DNA of 10,144 nucleotides from an uncultured Nitrospina sp. (GTDB lineage: Bacteria; Nitrospinota; Nitrospinia; Nitrospinales; VA-1). Positions 1 through 6,760 of this stretch are shown here, piece by piece. Position numbers and translations under genes: made by a program. The notes under the pieces were generated by a model. It had not been told where the DNA came from. It ran no database searches and saw nothing but the letters and a program-made list of their open reading frames with translations. Every line of letters starts with the position of its first letter. Within the stretch, counting starts at the first letter, position 1. The stretch is taken from contig CAJWOD010000036.1 in assembly GCA_913044145.1 (NCBI GenBank), forward strand, positions 1 to 10,144, in the 5' to 3' direction.

Positions 1-383
1 AATGACATAAAGTTACATTTTCAGACACTTTAGAACACAATCCTATCATAACCCGACAGACTGTCAACCTAAAATGCAGCTAAAATGTTTAATTTTCAGG
101 TAGAAAAAAATCAGTTAAACTTTTATTAAAACAGGGTTTTCTCAAATGAGGTATAGTTGTAGCTAAAGTTTTTATAAGACAATTACAAATTTTTAGCGTG
201 ACACTTCCGGGTCCAAGAAATTACTGAATTAGCCTGGCGGCTTGTGTATCGTGAGGAGTGGGTTTGGAATAGATTATTTGAGTTCTTTCCTTATTATATA
301 AGTAAGCTGATGCATTATATGGTTAAACTGATGCTCTTCAGCAAGAAACAGCTGGTATCCCTTTCGATTCCAATGGATTTGCT
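1..383. other. Upstream intergenic region, AT-rich, no convincing intact gene
   Basis: No recognisable gene is present before the ccm promoter. The first 200 bases are AT-rich and stop-dense in all frames. A short perfect inverted repeat GACAG-A-CTGTC lies at 55-65 and could be a small operator, but nothing supports a specific regulator. From 202 onward a protein-like reading frame is open to the TGA at 385-387; it is listed separately as a possible coding remnant. I see no tRNA, rRNA or insertion sequence end here. The end of any gene to the left lies outside the window. Confidence 0.5.
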
Positions 384-387
384 TTGA
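202..387 (+). other. Possible coding remnant or small ORF, function unknown
   Basis: One frame is open for 61 codons between a TGA at 199-201 and a TGA at 385-387. It reads like protein, with a Trp/Tyr-rich stretch including WRLVYREEWVWNR. It has no ATG at its beginning: the first plausible starts are GTG at 244 and ATG at 310, and neither has a good ribosome binding site. A second frame between 326 and 403 reads TDALQQETAGIPFDSNGFAL and also looks coding. The original frame continues past the TGA to 471. This pattern fits a decayed, frameshifted gene, but chance is not excluded and I do not recognise a family. Its end overlaps the -35 element of the ccm promoter. Confidence 0.2.
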
Positions 388-413
388 CAAGCCCAAATTC
401 CTGATGCTACTAT
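384..413 (+). promoter_or_regulatory. sigma70-like promoter of the ccm operon
   Basis: A perfect -35 hexamer TTGACA (384-389) is followed by an 18-base spacer and a -10 hexamer TACTAT (408-413). The -10 is preceded by TG one base upstream (405-406), forming an extended -10. The predicted transcription start is near 420, giving a leader of about 50 bases before ccmE. This is the only strong promoter I see ahead of the operon. The later gaps, of at most 65 bases, hold no comparable pair of elements. Confidence 0.6.
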
Positions 414-443
414 GAAAAAAGCCTTAAATAATTACAAATATTA

Positions 444-458
444 CCTTTCCCCAAAGGA
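444..458 (+). promoter_or_regulatory. ccmE ribosome binding site inside a small hairpin
   Basis: The Shine-Dalgarno-like AAAGGA (453-458) sits 12 bases before the ccmE ATG, slightly farther than usual. Its AAAGG is the 3' arm of a 5-bp inverted repeat with CCTTT (444-448) around a CCCC loop. The hairpin could partly hide the site in the mRNA. The stem is short, so any regulatory effect is speculative. Confidence 0.35.
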
Positions 459-470
459 TTACAATCGATT

Positions 471-959
471 ATGAAGCAAAAAAAAGTAAGATTTTTAGTG
501 GGAAGTTTGTTGATAGTTGGTGCGATTGGATATTTAATTACTCTTGGGATAAGCAATACCTCACAGTATTTTTTTACTGTTGATGAATTACTCAGCCAAA
601 AAGTTTCCTATGCTGGATCCGGATTAAAGGTTAAAGGTAATGTAGTAAATGGCTCTATTCAAAGAGACCCTGATGATTATTTAAATGTGATGTTTTCAAT
701 TGAGGAAAAGGAATCCTCGCTAAAGGTAGCTTATCAAGGGGTAACGCCTGACATGTTTGCCGATGGCCGGGAAGTGGTTGTGGAAGGGACATTGGGGGAA
801 GATGGTGTCTTTCATGCCAACACTTTGTTGACTAGTTGCCCCTCAAAATATGAAGCAGAAAGAGAGGCAGGCAAAATGCATCCTGGAACCTTGAATACCG
901 ATAAATATAAGGAGCCCGGCCTGAAAAAAGCCGATGCCTTACCAAAGACAACCATTTGA
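471..959 (+). CDS. ccmE: Periplasmic heme chaperone CcmE, cysteine (CxxxY) variant
   Basis: CcmE binds heme covalently in the periplasm and passes it to CcmF for attachment to apocytochrome c. The 162-residue protein has a short basic N-terminus, one membrane anchor (about 8-28) and an OB-fold domain (about 33-125). That domain shows family landmarks, including YFFTVDELL, a GNVVNGS turn, VAYQG and the VVVEG strand. At the heme site the usual HxxxY is replaced by Cys123-P-S-K-Tyr127. CxxxY CcmE proteins are known from archaea and Desulfovibrio-type bacteria, where Cys replaces the heme-binding His. A polar tail (about 130-162) follows. It is the first gene of the operon, directly downstream of the 384-413 promoter. 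The start is set by the membrane anchor. Assignment is very secure; use of Cys123 for heme is inferred from the motif. Confidence 0.95.
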   Translation: MKQKKVRFLVGSLLIVGAIGYLITLGISNTSQYFFTVDELLSQKVSYAGSGLKVKGNVVNGSIQRDPDDYLNVMFSIEEKESSLKVAYQGVTPDMFADGREVVVEGTLGEDGVFHANTLLTSCPSKYEAEREAGKMHPGTLNTDKYKEPGLKKADALPKTTI

Positions 960-1024
960 CCTTCCCTTAAATTTCTAATTAAGCTAGTCTCTAAGCTAAG
1001 GGACAATAGGCTACTATTTTTCTC
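960..1024 (+). other. ccmE-ccmF spacer with imperfect inverted repeat
   Basis: This 65-base gap is the largest inside the operon. It holds the inverted repeat TCCCTTA (963-969) / TAAGGGA (997-1003) around a 27-base loop, and a direct repeat of TAAGCTA within and beside that loop. There is no T-run after the 3' arm close enough to make an obvious terminator. The ccmF start lacks a well-placed Shine-Dalgarno: AAGGGA lies about 19 bases upstream of the ATG. A processing or attenuation role is possible but unproven. Confidence 0.25.
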
Positions 1025-3040
1025 ATGAATGATATTGGTGAATTTACATTACTTGTGGCATTGGCAACTGCTATTTATGGTTGTGTCGCATATGTTATGG
1101 CTGTGCGCGGAAACCGGATAGACCTTTACTTGAGTGCGGATAAGACTCCTTTGATCGTCTGGGGTTGTGTGATGATCTCCTCCATTTGTTTGTGGAGAGC
1201 ATTTCTGGTCAACGATTTTAGCCTCCAGTATGTATGGGCTTACTCTAATATTGAGCTGGATACATTTTATAAAATCGCTTCTTTCTGGGGCGGGCAGAAA
1301 GGTTCTCTTTTGTTTTGGACCTTACTTCTCACCACATACACGGTGGTGGTTCACTTTCAGAACCGCAAAAAAAATCTTCGGGTTGTTCCTTATGCGATGG
1401 CCGTGTTGCTGGTAATAATTATTTTTTTTCTTTTCCTGATTAACTTTTCGACCAACCCATTTGAACGCATTCCGTTGCCTCCTGAAGATGGCCGCGGCTT
1501 GAATCCACTCTTGCAGAATTACTGGATGGTTATTCACCCACCAACCCTATACTTGGGGTATGTTGGATTCACAGTTCCTTTTGCATTTGCAGTAGCAGCA
1601 TTGATCAGTAAGAATTTGGATGATGGTTGGATCCGAGTGACAAGAAAGTGGACACTGATTTCCTGGTTTTTTCTTTGCATGGGAAATCTGTTTGGTGCTT
1701 CATGGGCATATGTTGAGCTTGGTTGGGGAGGTTATTGGGCTTGGGATCCCGTGGAAAACGCTGCTTTTATGCCGCTTTTGATAGCAACCGCATTTTTGCA
1801 TTCCATAATGATCCAGGAAAAAAAAGATATGATGAAAGTTTGGAATATGTCTTTAATTCTTCTTACTTTTGTCATGACCATTTTTGGAACATTTATCACA
1901 CGTAGCGGCCTTATCCAATCTGTTCATACCTTTGATGAAGCTACTTTAGGCTACTATTTTCTGGCATTTCTTTTCGTTATTCTTTTTGCTTGTATGGCGT
2001 TAATCATTGTTAGGCTTCCTCTATTAAAAAGTGAGAATCAGTTGGACTCATTTTTATCGCGTGAGAGCAGCTTTCTTTTTAATAATTTACTTTTGCTGGG
2101 AATTGCTTTTGCAACATTCTGGGGGACAATTTTTCCGATTATTTCAGAAGCAGTTCGCGGAATAAAAATTACCGTAGGCCCTCCATTCTATAATCAGGTT
2201 AATGTCCCGATCGGGCTTGCGCTGTTGGCGCTCGTCGGCATTGGGCCAGTAATCGCTTGGCGTCGCGCGACTCTATCTAATTTGAAAAAAAATTTTTTAA
2301 AGCCTTTAGCAGCTGCTTTTATCACAGCAATAGCATTGCTACCAGTTATTCCTTTAGGAAGTCGGGTTGAAAATTATACCTATATCGCATTTATCCTTTG
2401 TGCTTTTGTGATGACTTGTATTCTCCTTGAGTTTTACAAAGGAACAGCTTCTAGAATGGGATTACATGAAGAATCGATGTTAGGTGCGTTAACAACGGTT
2501 ACCTGGCGTAATAAAAGGCGTTATGGTGGTTATATTGTTCATATCGGCGTTGTTCTGATTTTTGCAGGTATCGCAGGATCACAGGCATATGGAACCCATA
2601 TTGAAAAGCACCTTAAGCCCGGGGAAACATTTAAGATTAGAGGATATGATATCACCTATGAAAAGCTGGTTGCAGTAGAAGCTACCAGTGTTAAAACCCG
2701 TGTCATTGCTCAACTTCAAGTTGAAAGAAATGGGAGCCATTACTGGACGGCACGCCCCGAAAAAGAATTTTATAAAGGACAGAATCAACCTGTGTCCGAG
2801 GTGGATGTGCTTTCAACCTGGAAAGAAGATTTATACATGATCCTTGCAGATTTTAGGGAAGACGAGTCTGCTACCATTAAGGTTTATGTGAATCCCATGG
2901 TCAGTTGGATGTGGACAGGTGGCTGGATCATCGCATTTGGTACGATGATATCCATGTGGCCTGATCGATTAGAGCAAAGGCGTCGTTTGGAACGTTTTCG
3001 AAGGGAAGAGTCTTTGTTTCCTTCCCCCGCGCAGGAGTAA
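1025..3040 (+). CDS. ccmF: Cytochrome c heme lyase subunit CcmF
   Basis: CcmF is the large membrane subunit that takes heme from CcmE and ligates it to the CxxCH motif of apocytochromes on the periplasmic side. The 671-residue product is close to the usual CcmF length (647 in E. coli) and is hydrophobic throughout, with many membrane helices. The heme-handling WWD segment is clear (WGGYWAWDPVEN, 234-245). The four histidines expected as heme ligands are present in recognisable contexts: His171 (IHPPTLYLG), His259 (FLHSIM), His301 (SVHTFD) and His506 (GGYIVHIG). A periplasmic domain (about 520-630) precedes a final helix and a basic cytoplasmic tail. It lies between ccmE and ccmH, whose GTG start follows its stop after three bases. 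The start is supported by the first helix but has a poor ribosome binding site. Confidence 0.97.
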   Translation: MNDIGEFTLLVALATAIYGCVAYVMAVRGNRIDLYLSADKTPLIVWGCVMISSICLWRAFLVNDFSLQYVWAYSNIELDTFYKIASFWGGQKGSLLFWTLLLTTYTVVVHFQNRKKNLRVVPYAMAVLLVIIIFFLFLINFSTNPFERIPLPPEDGRGLNPLLQNYWMVIHPPTLYLGYVGFTVPFAFAVAALISKNLDDGWIRVTRKWTLISWFFLCMGNLFGASWAYVELGWGGYWAWDPVENAAFMPLLIATAFLHSIMIQEKKDMMKVWNMSLILLTFVMTIFGTFITRSGLIQSVHTFDEATLGYYFLAFLFVILFACMALIIVRLPLLKSENQLDSFLSRESSFLFNNLLLLGIAFATFWGTIFPIISEAVRGIKITVGPPFYNQVNVPIGLALLALVGIGPVIAWRRATLSNLKKNFLKPLAAAFITAIALLPVIPLGSRVENYTYIAFILCAFVMTCILLEFYKGTASRMGLHEESMLGALTTVTWRNKRRYGGYIVHIGVVLIFAGIAGSQAYGTHIEKHLKPGETFKIRGYDITYEKLVAVEATSVKTRVIAQLQVERNGSHYWTARPEKEFYKGQNQPVSEVDVLSTWKEDLYMILADFREDESATIKVYVNPMVSWMWTGGWIIAFGTMISMWPDRLEQRRRLERFRREESLFPSPAQE

Positions 3041-3043
3041 TAA

Positions 3044-3526
3044 GTGAAATTATTAAAGACCATATTCAGCATTTTTATAGTAGCAGGGTTTATTGCCAGT
3101 GCTCCTGTCGTTACAAATGCTGGTTCGCTACTGCAAGATTTAGAAAATGCACTGATGTGCAAGTGCGATGATAAATGCGGAAAAGTACTTGTAAACTGCA
3201 CCTGCTCTACCTCAGACAAAACTCGGGCAAAATTTTCCAAAATGTTAGACTCCGGTCTGACCGTTGAGCAAATTATTAAATCTCAGGTGGATGAATACGG
3301 CGAAACAGTTTTGTCTGCTCCGACAAAATTTGGATTCAACCTCACAGCTTGGGTGATGCCATTTATGGCTCTCATTGCGGGAGGAGTGGGCATTCGAAAA
3401 ATTCTTTCCACTTGGGTTGGGAAAAACCAGCCGGAAGATGCTCAGGGCAAATCTGAAGAAAAACCTGCAACACCAGGAAAATACTCCAAACGATTGCAAG
3501 ATGAATTAGATGGGATCGAGTTATAG
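3044..3526 (+). CDS. ccmH: CcmH-like apocytochrome thiol reductase, five-cysteine variant
   Basis: CcmH proteins are periplasmic, membrane-anchored factors that keep apocytochrome thiols reduced and present them to CcmF. This 160-residue protein has a signal peptide (about 1-26), a Cys-rich helical domain, a membrane helix (about 101-122) and a charged tail. The family core after the cysteines (GLTVEQII, VDEYGETVLSAP) is well conserved. The usual LRCxxC is replaced by LMC39-K-C41-x3-C45-x6-C52-T-C54. Related CxCGC...C forms occur in other non-enterobacterial CcmH proteins, but the spacing here is unusual and the cysteine number is odd. Translation starts at GTG 3044 with AGGAG (3033-3037) six bases upstream, inside the end of ccmF, so the two genes are probably translationally coupled. 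Confidence 0.88.
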   Translation: MKLLKTIFSIFIVAGFIASAPVVTNAGSLLQDLENALMCKCDDKCGKVLVNCTCSTSDKTRAKFSKMLDSGLTVEQIIKSQVDEYGETVLSAPTKFGFNLTAWVMPFMALIAGGVGIRKILSTWVGKNQPEDAQGKSEEKPATPGKYSKRLQDELDGIEL

Positions 3527-3528
3527 GA

Positions 3529-3849
3529 ATGGAATTTGTCCACTTCTTAGAATTGCTTTTCATTGTGATTGTCCTGCTTCTTGTTGGAATACCTTTGTTT
3601 GGCAAACTGAAGTTTAAAAAGCTAGTGGAAGCTGTCGATCCCGATAATGATGAATATAAACATCTACTAGTGCGGAAAGAGGAAACCCTCATTTCAATCA
3701 AGGAACTTGAGTGTGATTTAGACACTGAAAAGATTTCAGACACCGATTATCAGGAACTTCGAAAAAAACTGGAAGCAGAAGCCAATGAGATAATTGAACG
3801 ACTGGATCGGTTAGAACAAAGTCGAAAAAAAACTAAGTCCACTAGATGA
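3529..3849 (+). CDS. Minimal CcmI-like membrane/coiled-coil protein
   Basis: This 106-residue protein has one N-terminal membrane helix (about 5-24) and then a long charged, probably coiled-coil region. The segment 46-85 (LLVRKEETL, IKELECDLDTEKIS, DYQELRKKLEAEA) matches the motif seen next to the membrane in CcmI/CycH N-terminal regions. There it reads roughly as a KE-rich helix, then a KELE-D-x-GK-S turn, then DY-LR-LE-EA. Full CcmI has a periplasmic TPR domain that binds apocytochrome C-termini; no such domain is present here. It begins two bases after ccmH and is followed by ccmA, so it is most likely a partner of CcmH/CcmF. The name CcmI-like rests on this motif and position; the exact function is inferred. 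Confidence 0.75.
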   Translation: MEFVHFLELLFIVIVLLLVGIPLFGKLKFKKLVEAVDPDNDEYKHLLVRKEETLISIKELECDLDTEKISDTDYQELRKKLEAEANEIIERLDRLEQSRKKTKSTR

Positions 3850-3873
3850 TCTCCTCCCTCTCAGGCCAGTTAA

Positions 3874-4623
3874 ATGGGACCCTCTGAAAACGCAATGGAG
3901 GTTCGAAATTTGCGAAAAGCCTTTGGTGTATTAAGGGCTATAGATGGAATTGATTTTGATTTGAAGCGAGGAGAGTTCTTAACCGTTTTCGGTCCTAACG
4001 GTGCAGGAAAAACCACTTTGATAAAAATCCTTTCCGGTTTGACGCAACCCTCCTCTGGGTCGGCAAAGGTGGGCGGATTCGATGTCGCTGAAGGAAACCC
4101 GGGAATGCGTAAAGATATAGGGGTGATCTCTCATGCTACTGCATTATATGCCGATTTGACTCCACTGGAAAATTTGATGTTTTTTGCACGAATGCACGGT
4201 CTTGCCCAACCCGAGGACCAAGCCTTGAAGGTCATTGATGAAGTTGGGTTGACCCAGAGAAGAAACGACCGGGTTAGAACTTTTTCTCGGGGTATGCTTC
4301 AACGTCTATCCATTGCCAGGGCCATCCTTCATGACCCTAAAATTTTATTCTTAGACGAACCTTTTACAGGCCTAGACCTCCATGCCTCTAATATTTTGAG
4401 GGAACATCTGCAAAGGTTGCATGACCGCCGTCGAACCATTTTAATGACCACTCACGATATTTCCTGCGGTTTGGAGATGTGTGACAAGGTTGCGTTACAG
4501 GTGCAGGGGAGATTTGCGTTTCTAGAAAATATTGGAAATGTCGAAAGGGATCAATTTGAAGCTATGTATTTTGATGCGGTCCGTGACAACCAATTCATAA
4601 TGGAAACTGGTGCTATAGGATAA
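3874..4623 (+). CDS. ccmA: Heme exporter ATPase CcmA
   Basis: CcmA is the cytoplasmic ATPase of the CcmABCD complex; ATP hydrolysis releases heme-loaded CcmE from CcmC. The 249-residue protein shows Walker A (GPNGAGKTT, 40-48), an ABC signature in the form FSRGMLQR (137-144), Walker B (ILFLDEP, 157-163) and the switch His194 in TTHD. The signature differs from LSGGQ, but such variants are common in CcmA. The C-terminal part (about 205-249) is specific to this protein and shows no known motif. It lies 24 bases after the CcmI-like gene and 20 before ccmB. An internal ATG at 3895 (MEVRNLRK) is an alternative start; 3874 is kept because a weak CAGG lies upstream of it. Confidence 0.94.
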   Translation: MGPSENAMEVRNLRKAFGVLRAIDGIDFDLKRGEFLTVFGPNGAGKTTLIKILSGLTQPSSGSAKVGGFDVAEGNPGMRKDIGVISHATALYADLTPLENLMFFARMHGLAQPEDQALKVIDEVGLTQRRNDRVRTFSRGMLQRLSIARAILHDPKILFLDEPFTGLDLHASNILREHLQRLHDRRRTILMTTHDISCGLEMCDKVALQVQGRFAFLENIGNVERDQFEAMYFDAVRDNQFIMETGAIG

Positions 4624-4643
4624 AATTTTTTAAATATTTTTAT

Positions 4644-5324
4644 ATGAACTTATACCTCAATCAGATTGGTGCAATTATCTGGAAAGACTTTGTTACTGAG
4701 TTGAAGACTCGAGAATTGCTCAGTTCCATGTTCATTTTTGCATTGTTAGTGATCTTGATTTTTATCTTTTCCATAAACTTGAGTATTGTAAAAGCTAGTG
4801 AGGTGGGTCCTGGGATTTTGTGGGTGGCATTTTTATTTGCGGGAACGATTGGGTTGAACCGTTCATTCATGTTGGAAAAGGAAAATGGTTGCCTGATGGG
4901 CTTGATGCTAGTCCCGGCAGATAGAACAACGATCTATTTTGGGAAATTGATCAGCAACTTTATATTTTTGTCGATCATGGAACTTTTTATTCTCCCTCTT
5001 TTTATGGTGTTTTTTGATATCGATCTTTTGTCACATCTCGGCCCACTTTTGATAGTGGTATTTTTAGGAACGTTAGGGTTTTGTGCCTTGGGGACACTCT
5101 TGTCGTCTCTTTCATCCAATCTTAAAACGCGCGAAATTATGTTGCCTATTCTACTTTACCCACTACTGATTCCCATCGTAATAGGGGTGGTGAGGATGAC
5201 CGGTCAACTTCTTGATGGAATACCGCTTCTTGATATGATGAAGTGGATTGGTTTGACGGCTTCCTTTGATATCATTTATATTGGGGTTTCCATAATGACG
5301 ATAGACCATATATTGGAGGAATGA
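4644..5324 (+). CDS. ccmB: Heme exporter membrane subunit CcmB
   Basis: CcmB is the membrane subunit paired with the CcmA ATPase. The 226-residue protein has about six membrane helices (roughly 26-46, 56-76, 103-126, 133-158, 165-185 and 203-224). Family landmarks are present: an amphipathic N-terminus with IIWKDFVTELKTRE, WVAFLFAGTIGLNRSF (60-75), PADRTTIYFGK (91-101) and KTREIMLPILLYPLLIPI (161-178). Length matches the family. It follows ccmA and precedes ccmD by four bases. The 20 bases before its start are almost pure A/T with no Shine-Dalgarno, so initiation may rely on an unstructured leader or on coupling to ccmA translation. Confidence 0.93.
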   Translation: MNLYLNQIGAIIWKDFVTELKTRELLSSMFIFALLVILIFIFSINLSIVKASEVGPGILWVAFLFAGTIGLNRSFMLEKENGCLMGLMLVPADRTTIYFGKLISNFIFLSIMELFILPLFMVFFDIDLLSHLGPLLIVVFLGTLGFCALGTLLSSLSSNLKTREIMLPILLYPLLIPIVIGVVRMTGQLLDGIPLLDMMKWIGLTASFDIIYIGVSIMTIDHILEE

Positions 5325-5328
5325 TTGA

Positions 5329-5475
5329 ATGGATAATTTTGGGTTTCTGTTTGCTGCAAATGCGTTTGTGTGGGGAGGCATCATTTATTTTATATATACC
5401 CTGAAGCAACGCAATCGAGAACTAGAAAAAGATGTGGAACTATTAAAAGAAGCTATCTCTAAGGAATCTCGGTAA
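5329..5475 (+). CDS. ccmD: Small Ccm complex subunit CcmD
   Basis: This 48-codon gene fills the space between ccmB and ccmC. The product begins MDNFGFLFAANAFVWGG, has one membrane helix (about 7-25), then a basic stretch (KQRNR, 26-30) and a charged helical tail. This is the layout of CcmD: a small one-helix protein with a Trp/Tyr-containing helix and cytoplasmic basic tail that helps release holo-CcmE from CcmABC. It starts four bases after the ccmB stop. Its TAA (5473-5475) overlaps the ccmC ATG by one base, a sign of translational coupling. GGAGGA (5316-5321) lies seven bases upstream of the ATG as a good ribosome binding site. Sequence conservation in CcmD is low, so the call rests mainly on size, topology and position. 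Confidence 0.88.
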   Translation: MDNFGFLFAANAFVWGGIIYFIYTLKQRNRELEKDVELLKEAISKESR

Positions 5476-6188
5476 TGAATCAGGAAACAGCTGAAGGCTT
5501 AGAGGAAGAGAGTTCGATCCTAATATGGTTGACGGGCTTAGCTTTTGTTGCCGCTATGGCAGCCATTTTCCTTTTTGTTCCTACTGAAAAAACGGAAGGG
5601 CCGATCCAGAGAATTATGTATCTGCACATACCCTCCGCCTGGCTTTCTTTCTTTGCTTTTTTTATTGTATTCATATCATCTATTCTATTCTTATGGAAAA
5701 AAGAAAGAGAGTGGGATATTTATGCATACGCTTCCGCCGAAATAGGCGTAATTTTTTGTTCTCTAGTTTTGATAACAGGTCCTATCTGGGCGAAACCTAT
5801 TTGGGGTACCTGGTGGGTTTGGGATGCCCGTTTGACTTCTACATTAATTCTTTGGCTGATATACGTTGCTTATTTGATGTTGCGAGCGCAAACCGACCCA
5901 GGTTCGATGAGAGCGCGGTATGCTGCGGTGCTGGGGATAGTAGGTTTTTTAAATATTCCATTTATCCACTTTTCCGTTTTATGGTGGCGGACTTTTCATC
6001 CTCAACCTAAAGTGATTTCTTCTGAAGGCTTTGGGAAAGGGATGGATCCCAGTATGCTTGCAACGTTAGGAATTTCTCTGGGTGCATTTACGTTACTGTA
6101 CTTTTTACTCATGGGACAACGCGTTCGGCAGGAAAAATTAAAAGATGAAATCGACCGTCTTAAAAGAGAAAAACTCTACTCATCTTAA
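5475..6188 (+). CDS. ccmC: Heme handling protein CcmC
   Basis: CcmC is the membrane protein that binds heme in its periplasmic WWD domain and transfers it to apo-CcmE. The 237-residue product has about six membrane helices. Its WWD motif is clear (WGTWWVWDARLTS, 110-122). The two flanking heme-ligand histidines are in normal contexts: His51 (MYLHIPSAW) and His165 (PFIHFSVLWW). A hydrophilic N-terminus of about 14 residues and a charged C-terminal tail (about 216-237) face the cytoplasm. The start overlaps the ccmD stop by one base. The final 44 bases overlap the next gene in another frame. Assignment is secure; CcmF is excluded by length and by its presence upstream. Confidence 0.96.
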   Translation: MNQETAEGLEEESSILIWLTGLAFVAAMAAIFLFVPTEKTEGPIQRIMYLHIPSAWLSFFAFFIVFISSILFLWKKEREWDIYAYASAEIGVIFCSLVLITGPIWAKPIWGTWWVWDARLTSTLILWLIYVAYLMLRAQTDPGSMRARYAAVLGIVGFLNIPFIHFSVLWWRTFHPQPKVISSEGFGKGMDPSMLATLGISLGAFTLLYFLLMGQRVRQEKLKDEIDRLKREKLYSS

Positions 6189-6726
6189 AAAGCATGGATT
6201 ACTTTATTTGCTGCTCGTTATCGCAACAGCGGTATTTATATATCGTGCACAAAACTCTGTAGTATCACATTCTGGTTCGAGTATTAATGGAAATTCTGAA
6301 GTAGGTAGTTTGGCTCCCAAATTCACATTAAGAAACTTGAAAGGGAACCTCGAAGGTATCGATGATTATAAAGATAAAGTCATTATTTTGAACTTCTGGG
6401 CCACTTGGTGCGCACCATGCCTTGAAGAAATGCCGGCGTTTGAAAAACTTTACCGCAGATATCGGTCGCAAGGCTTAACCGTACTTGCTGTAAGTCTTGA
6501 TAAAGGGGATAGCTCGAAGGTTAAAAAATTTGTTGATAATAATAATTTAACCTTTCCGGTTCTTTTAGATTTGGATGGGATTGCAGAAAAGCTTTATCCC
6601 TCGTTTACCATCCCATTTACATATGTGATAGACAAAAAAGGAAGAGTAGCCGCGCGGGTTGATGGGGCAAAAAACTGGGCATCGAATGAAACATTTGCTG
6701 CGCTGGACATATTGGTGAAGGGTTAA
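6145..6726 (+). CDS. Membrane-anchored TlpA/ResA-type thioredoxin in the ccmG position
   Basis: This 193-residue protein has a cytoplasmic basic N-terminus, one anchor helix (about 18-33) and a periplasmic thioredoxin domain (about 52-190). The active site is W88-C-A-P-C92, in the context NFWATWCAPCLEEMP, and the cis-proline is Pro157 (TIPFTYVIDKKG). Such proteins reduce disulfides in apocytochrome c or in CcmH. The GVxGxPET-type signature of canonical CcmG/DsbE is absent; the LYPSFTIP segment is closer to ResA/TlpA. The function is therefore CcmG-like by position and ResA-like by sequence. The start lies 44 bases inside ccmC. No other in-frame start precedes the anchor, so the overlap is probably real. 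AGGA lies about 11 bases before the ATG. Confidence 0.88.
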   Translation: MKSTVLKEKNSTHLKKHGLLYLLLVIATAVFIYRAQNSVVSHSGSSINGNSEVGSLAPKFTLRNLKGNLEGIDDYKDKVIILNFWATWCAPCLEEMPAFEKLYRRYRSQGLTVLAVSLDKGDSSKVKKFVDNNNLTFPVLLDLDGIAEKLYPSFTIPFTYVIDKKGRVAARVDGAKNWASNETFAALDILVKG

Positions 6727-6760
6727 TACAGAACATCCTTAATGCTAAGAAAAGTATTAA

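Noticed and set aside
412..474. 20-codon upstream frame (MKKALNNYKYYLSP...) whose stop overlaps the ccmE start as ATGA
   Set aside because: Its ATG lies in the predicted -10 hexamer and ahead of the expected transcription start, and it has no ribosome binding site.
1008..1962. 14-base exact repeat TAGGCTACTATTTT before ccmF and inside ccmF
   Set aside because: Only two copies, one within well-conserved coding sequence; no flanking similarity, so chance is the simplest reading.
2884..3240. 118-codon minus-strand open frame across the ccmF/ccmH junction
   Set aside because: It lies opposite two conserved genes and shows no recognisable domain.
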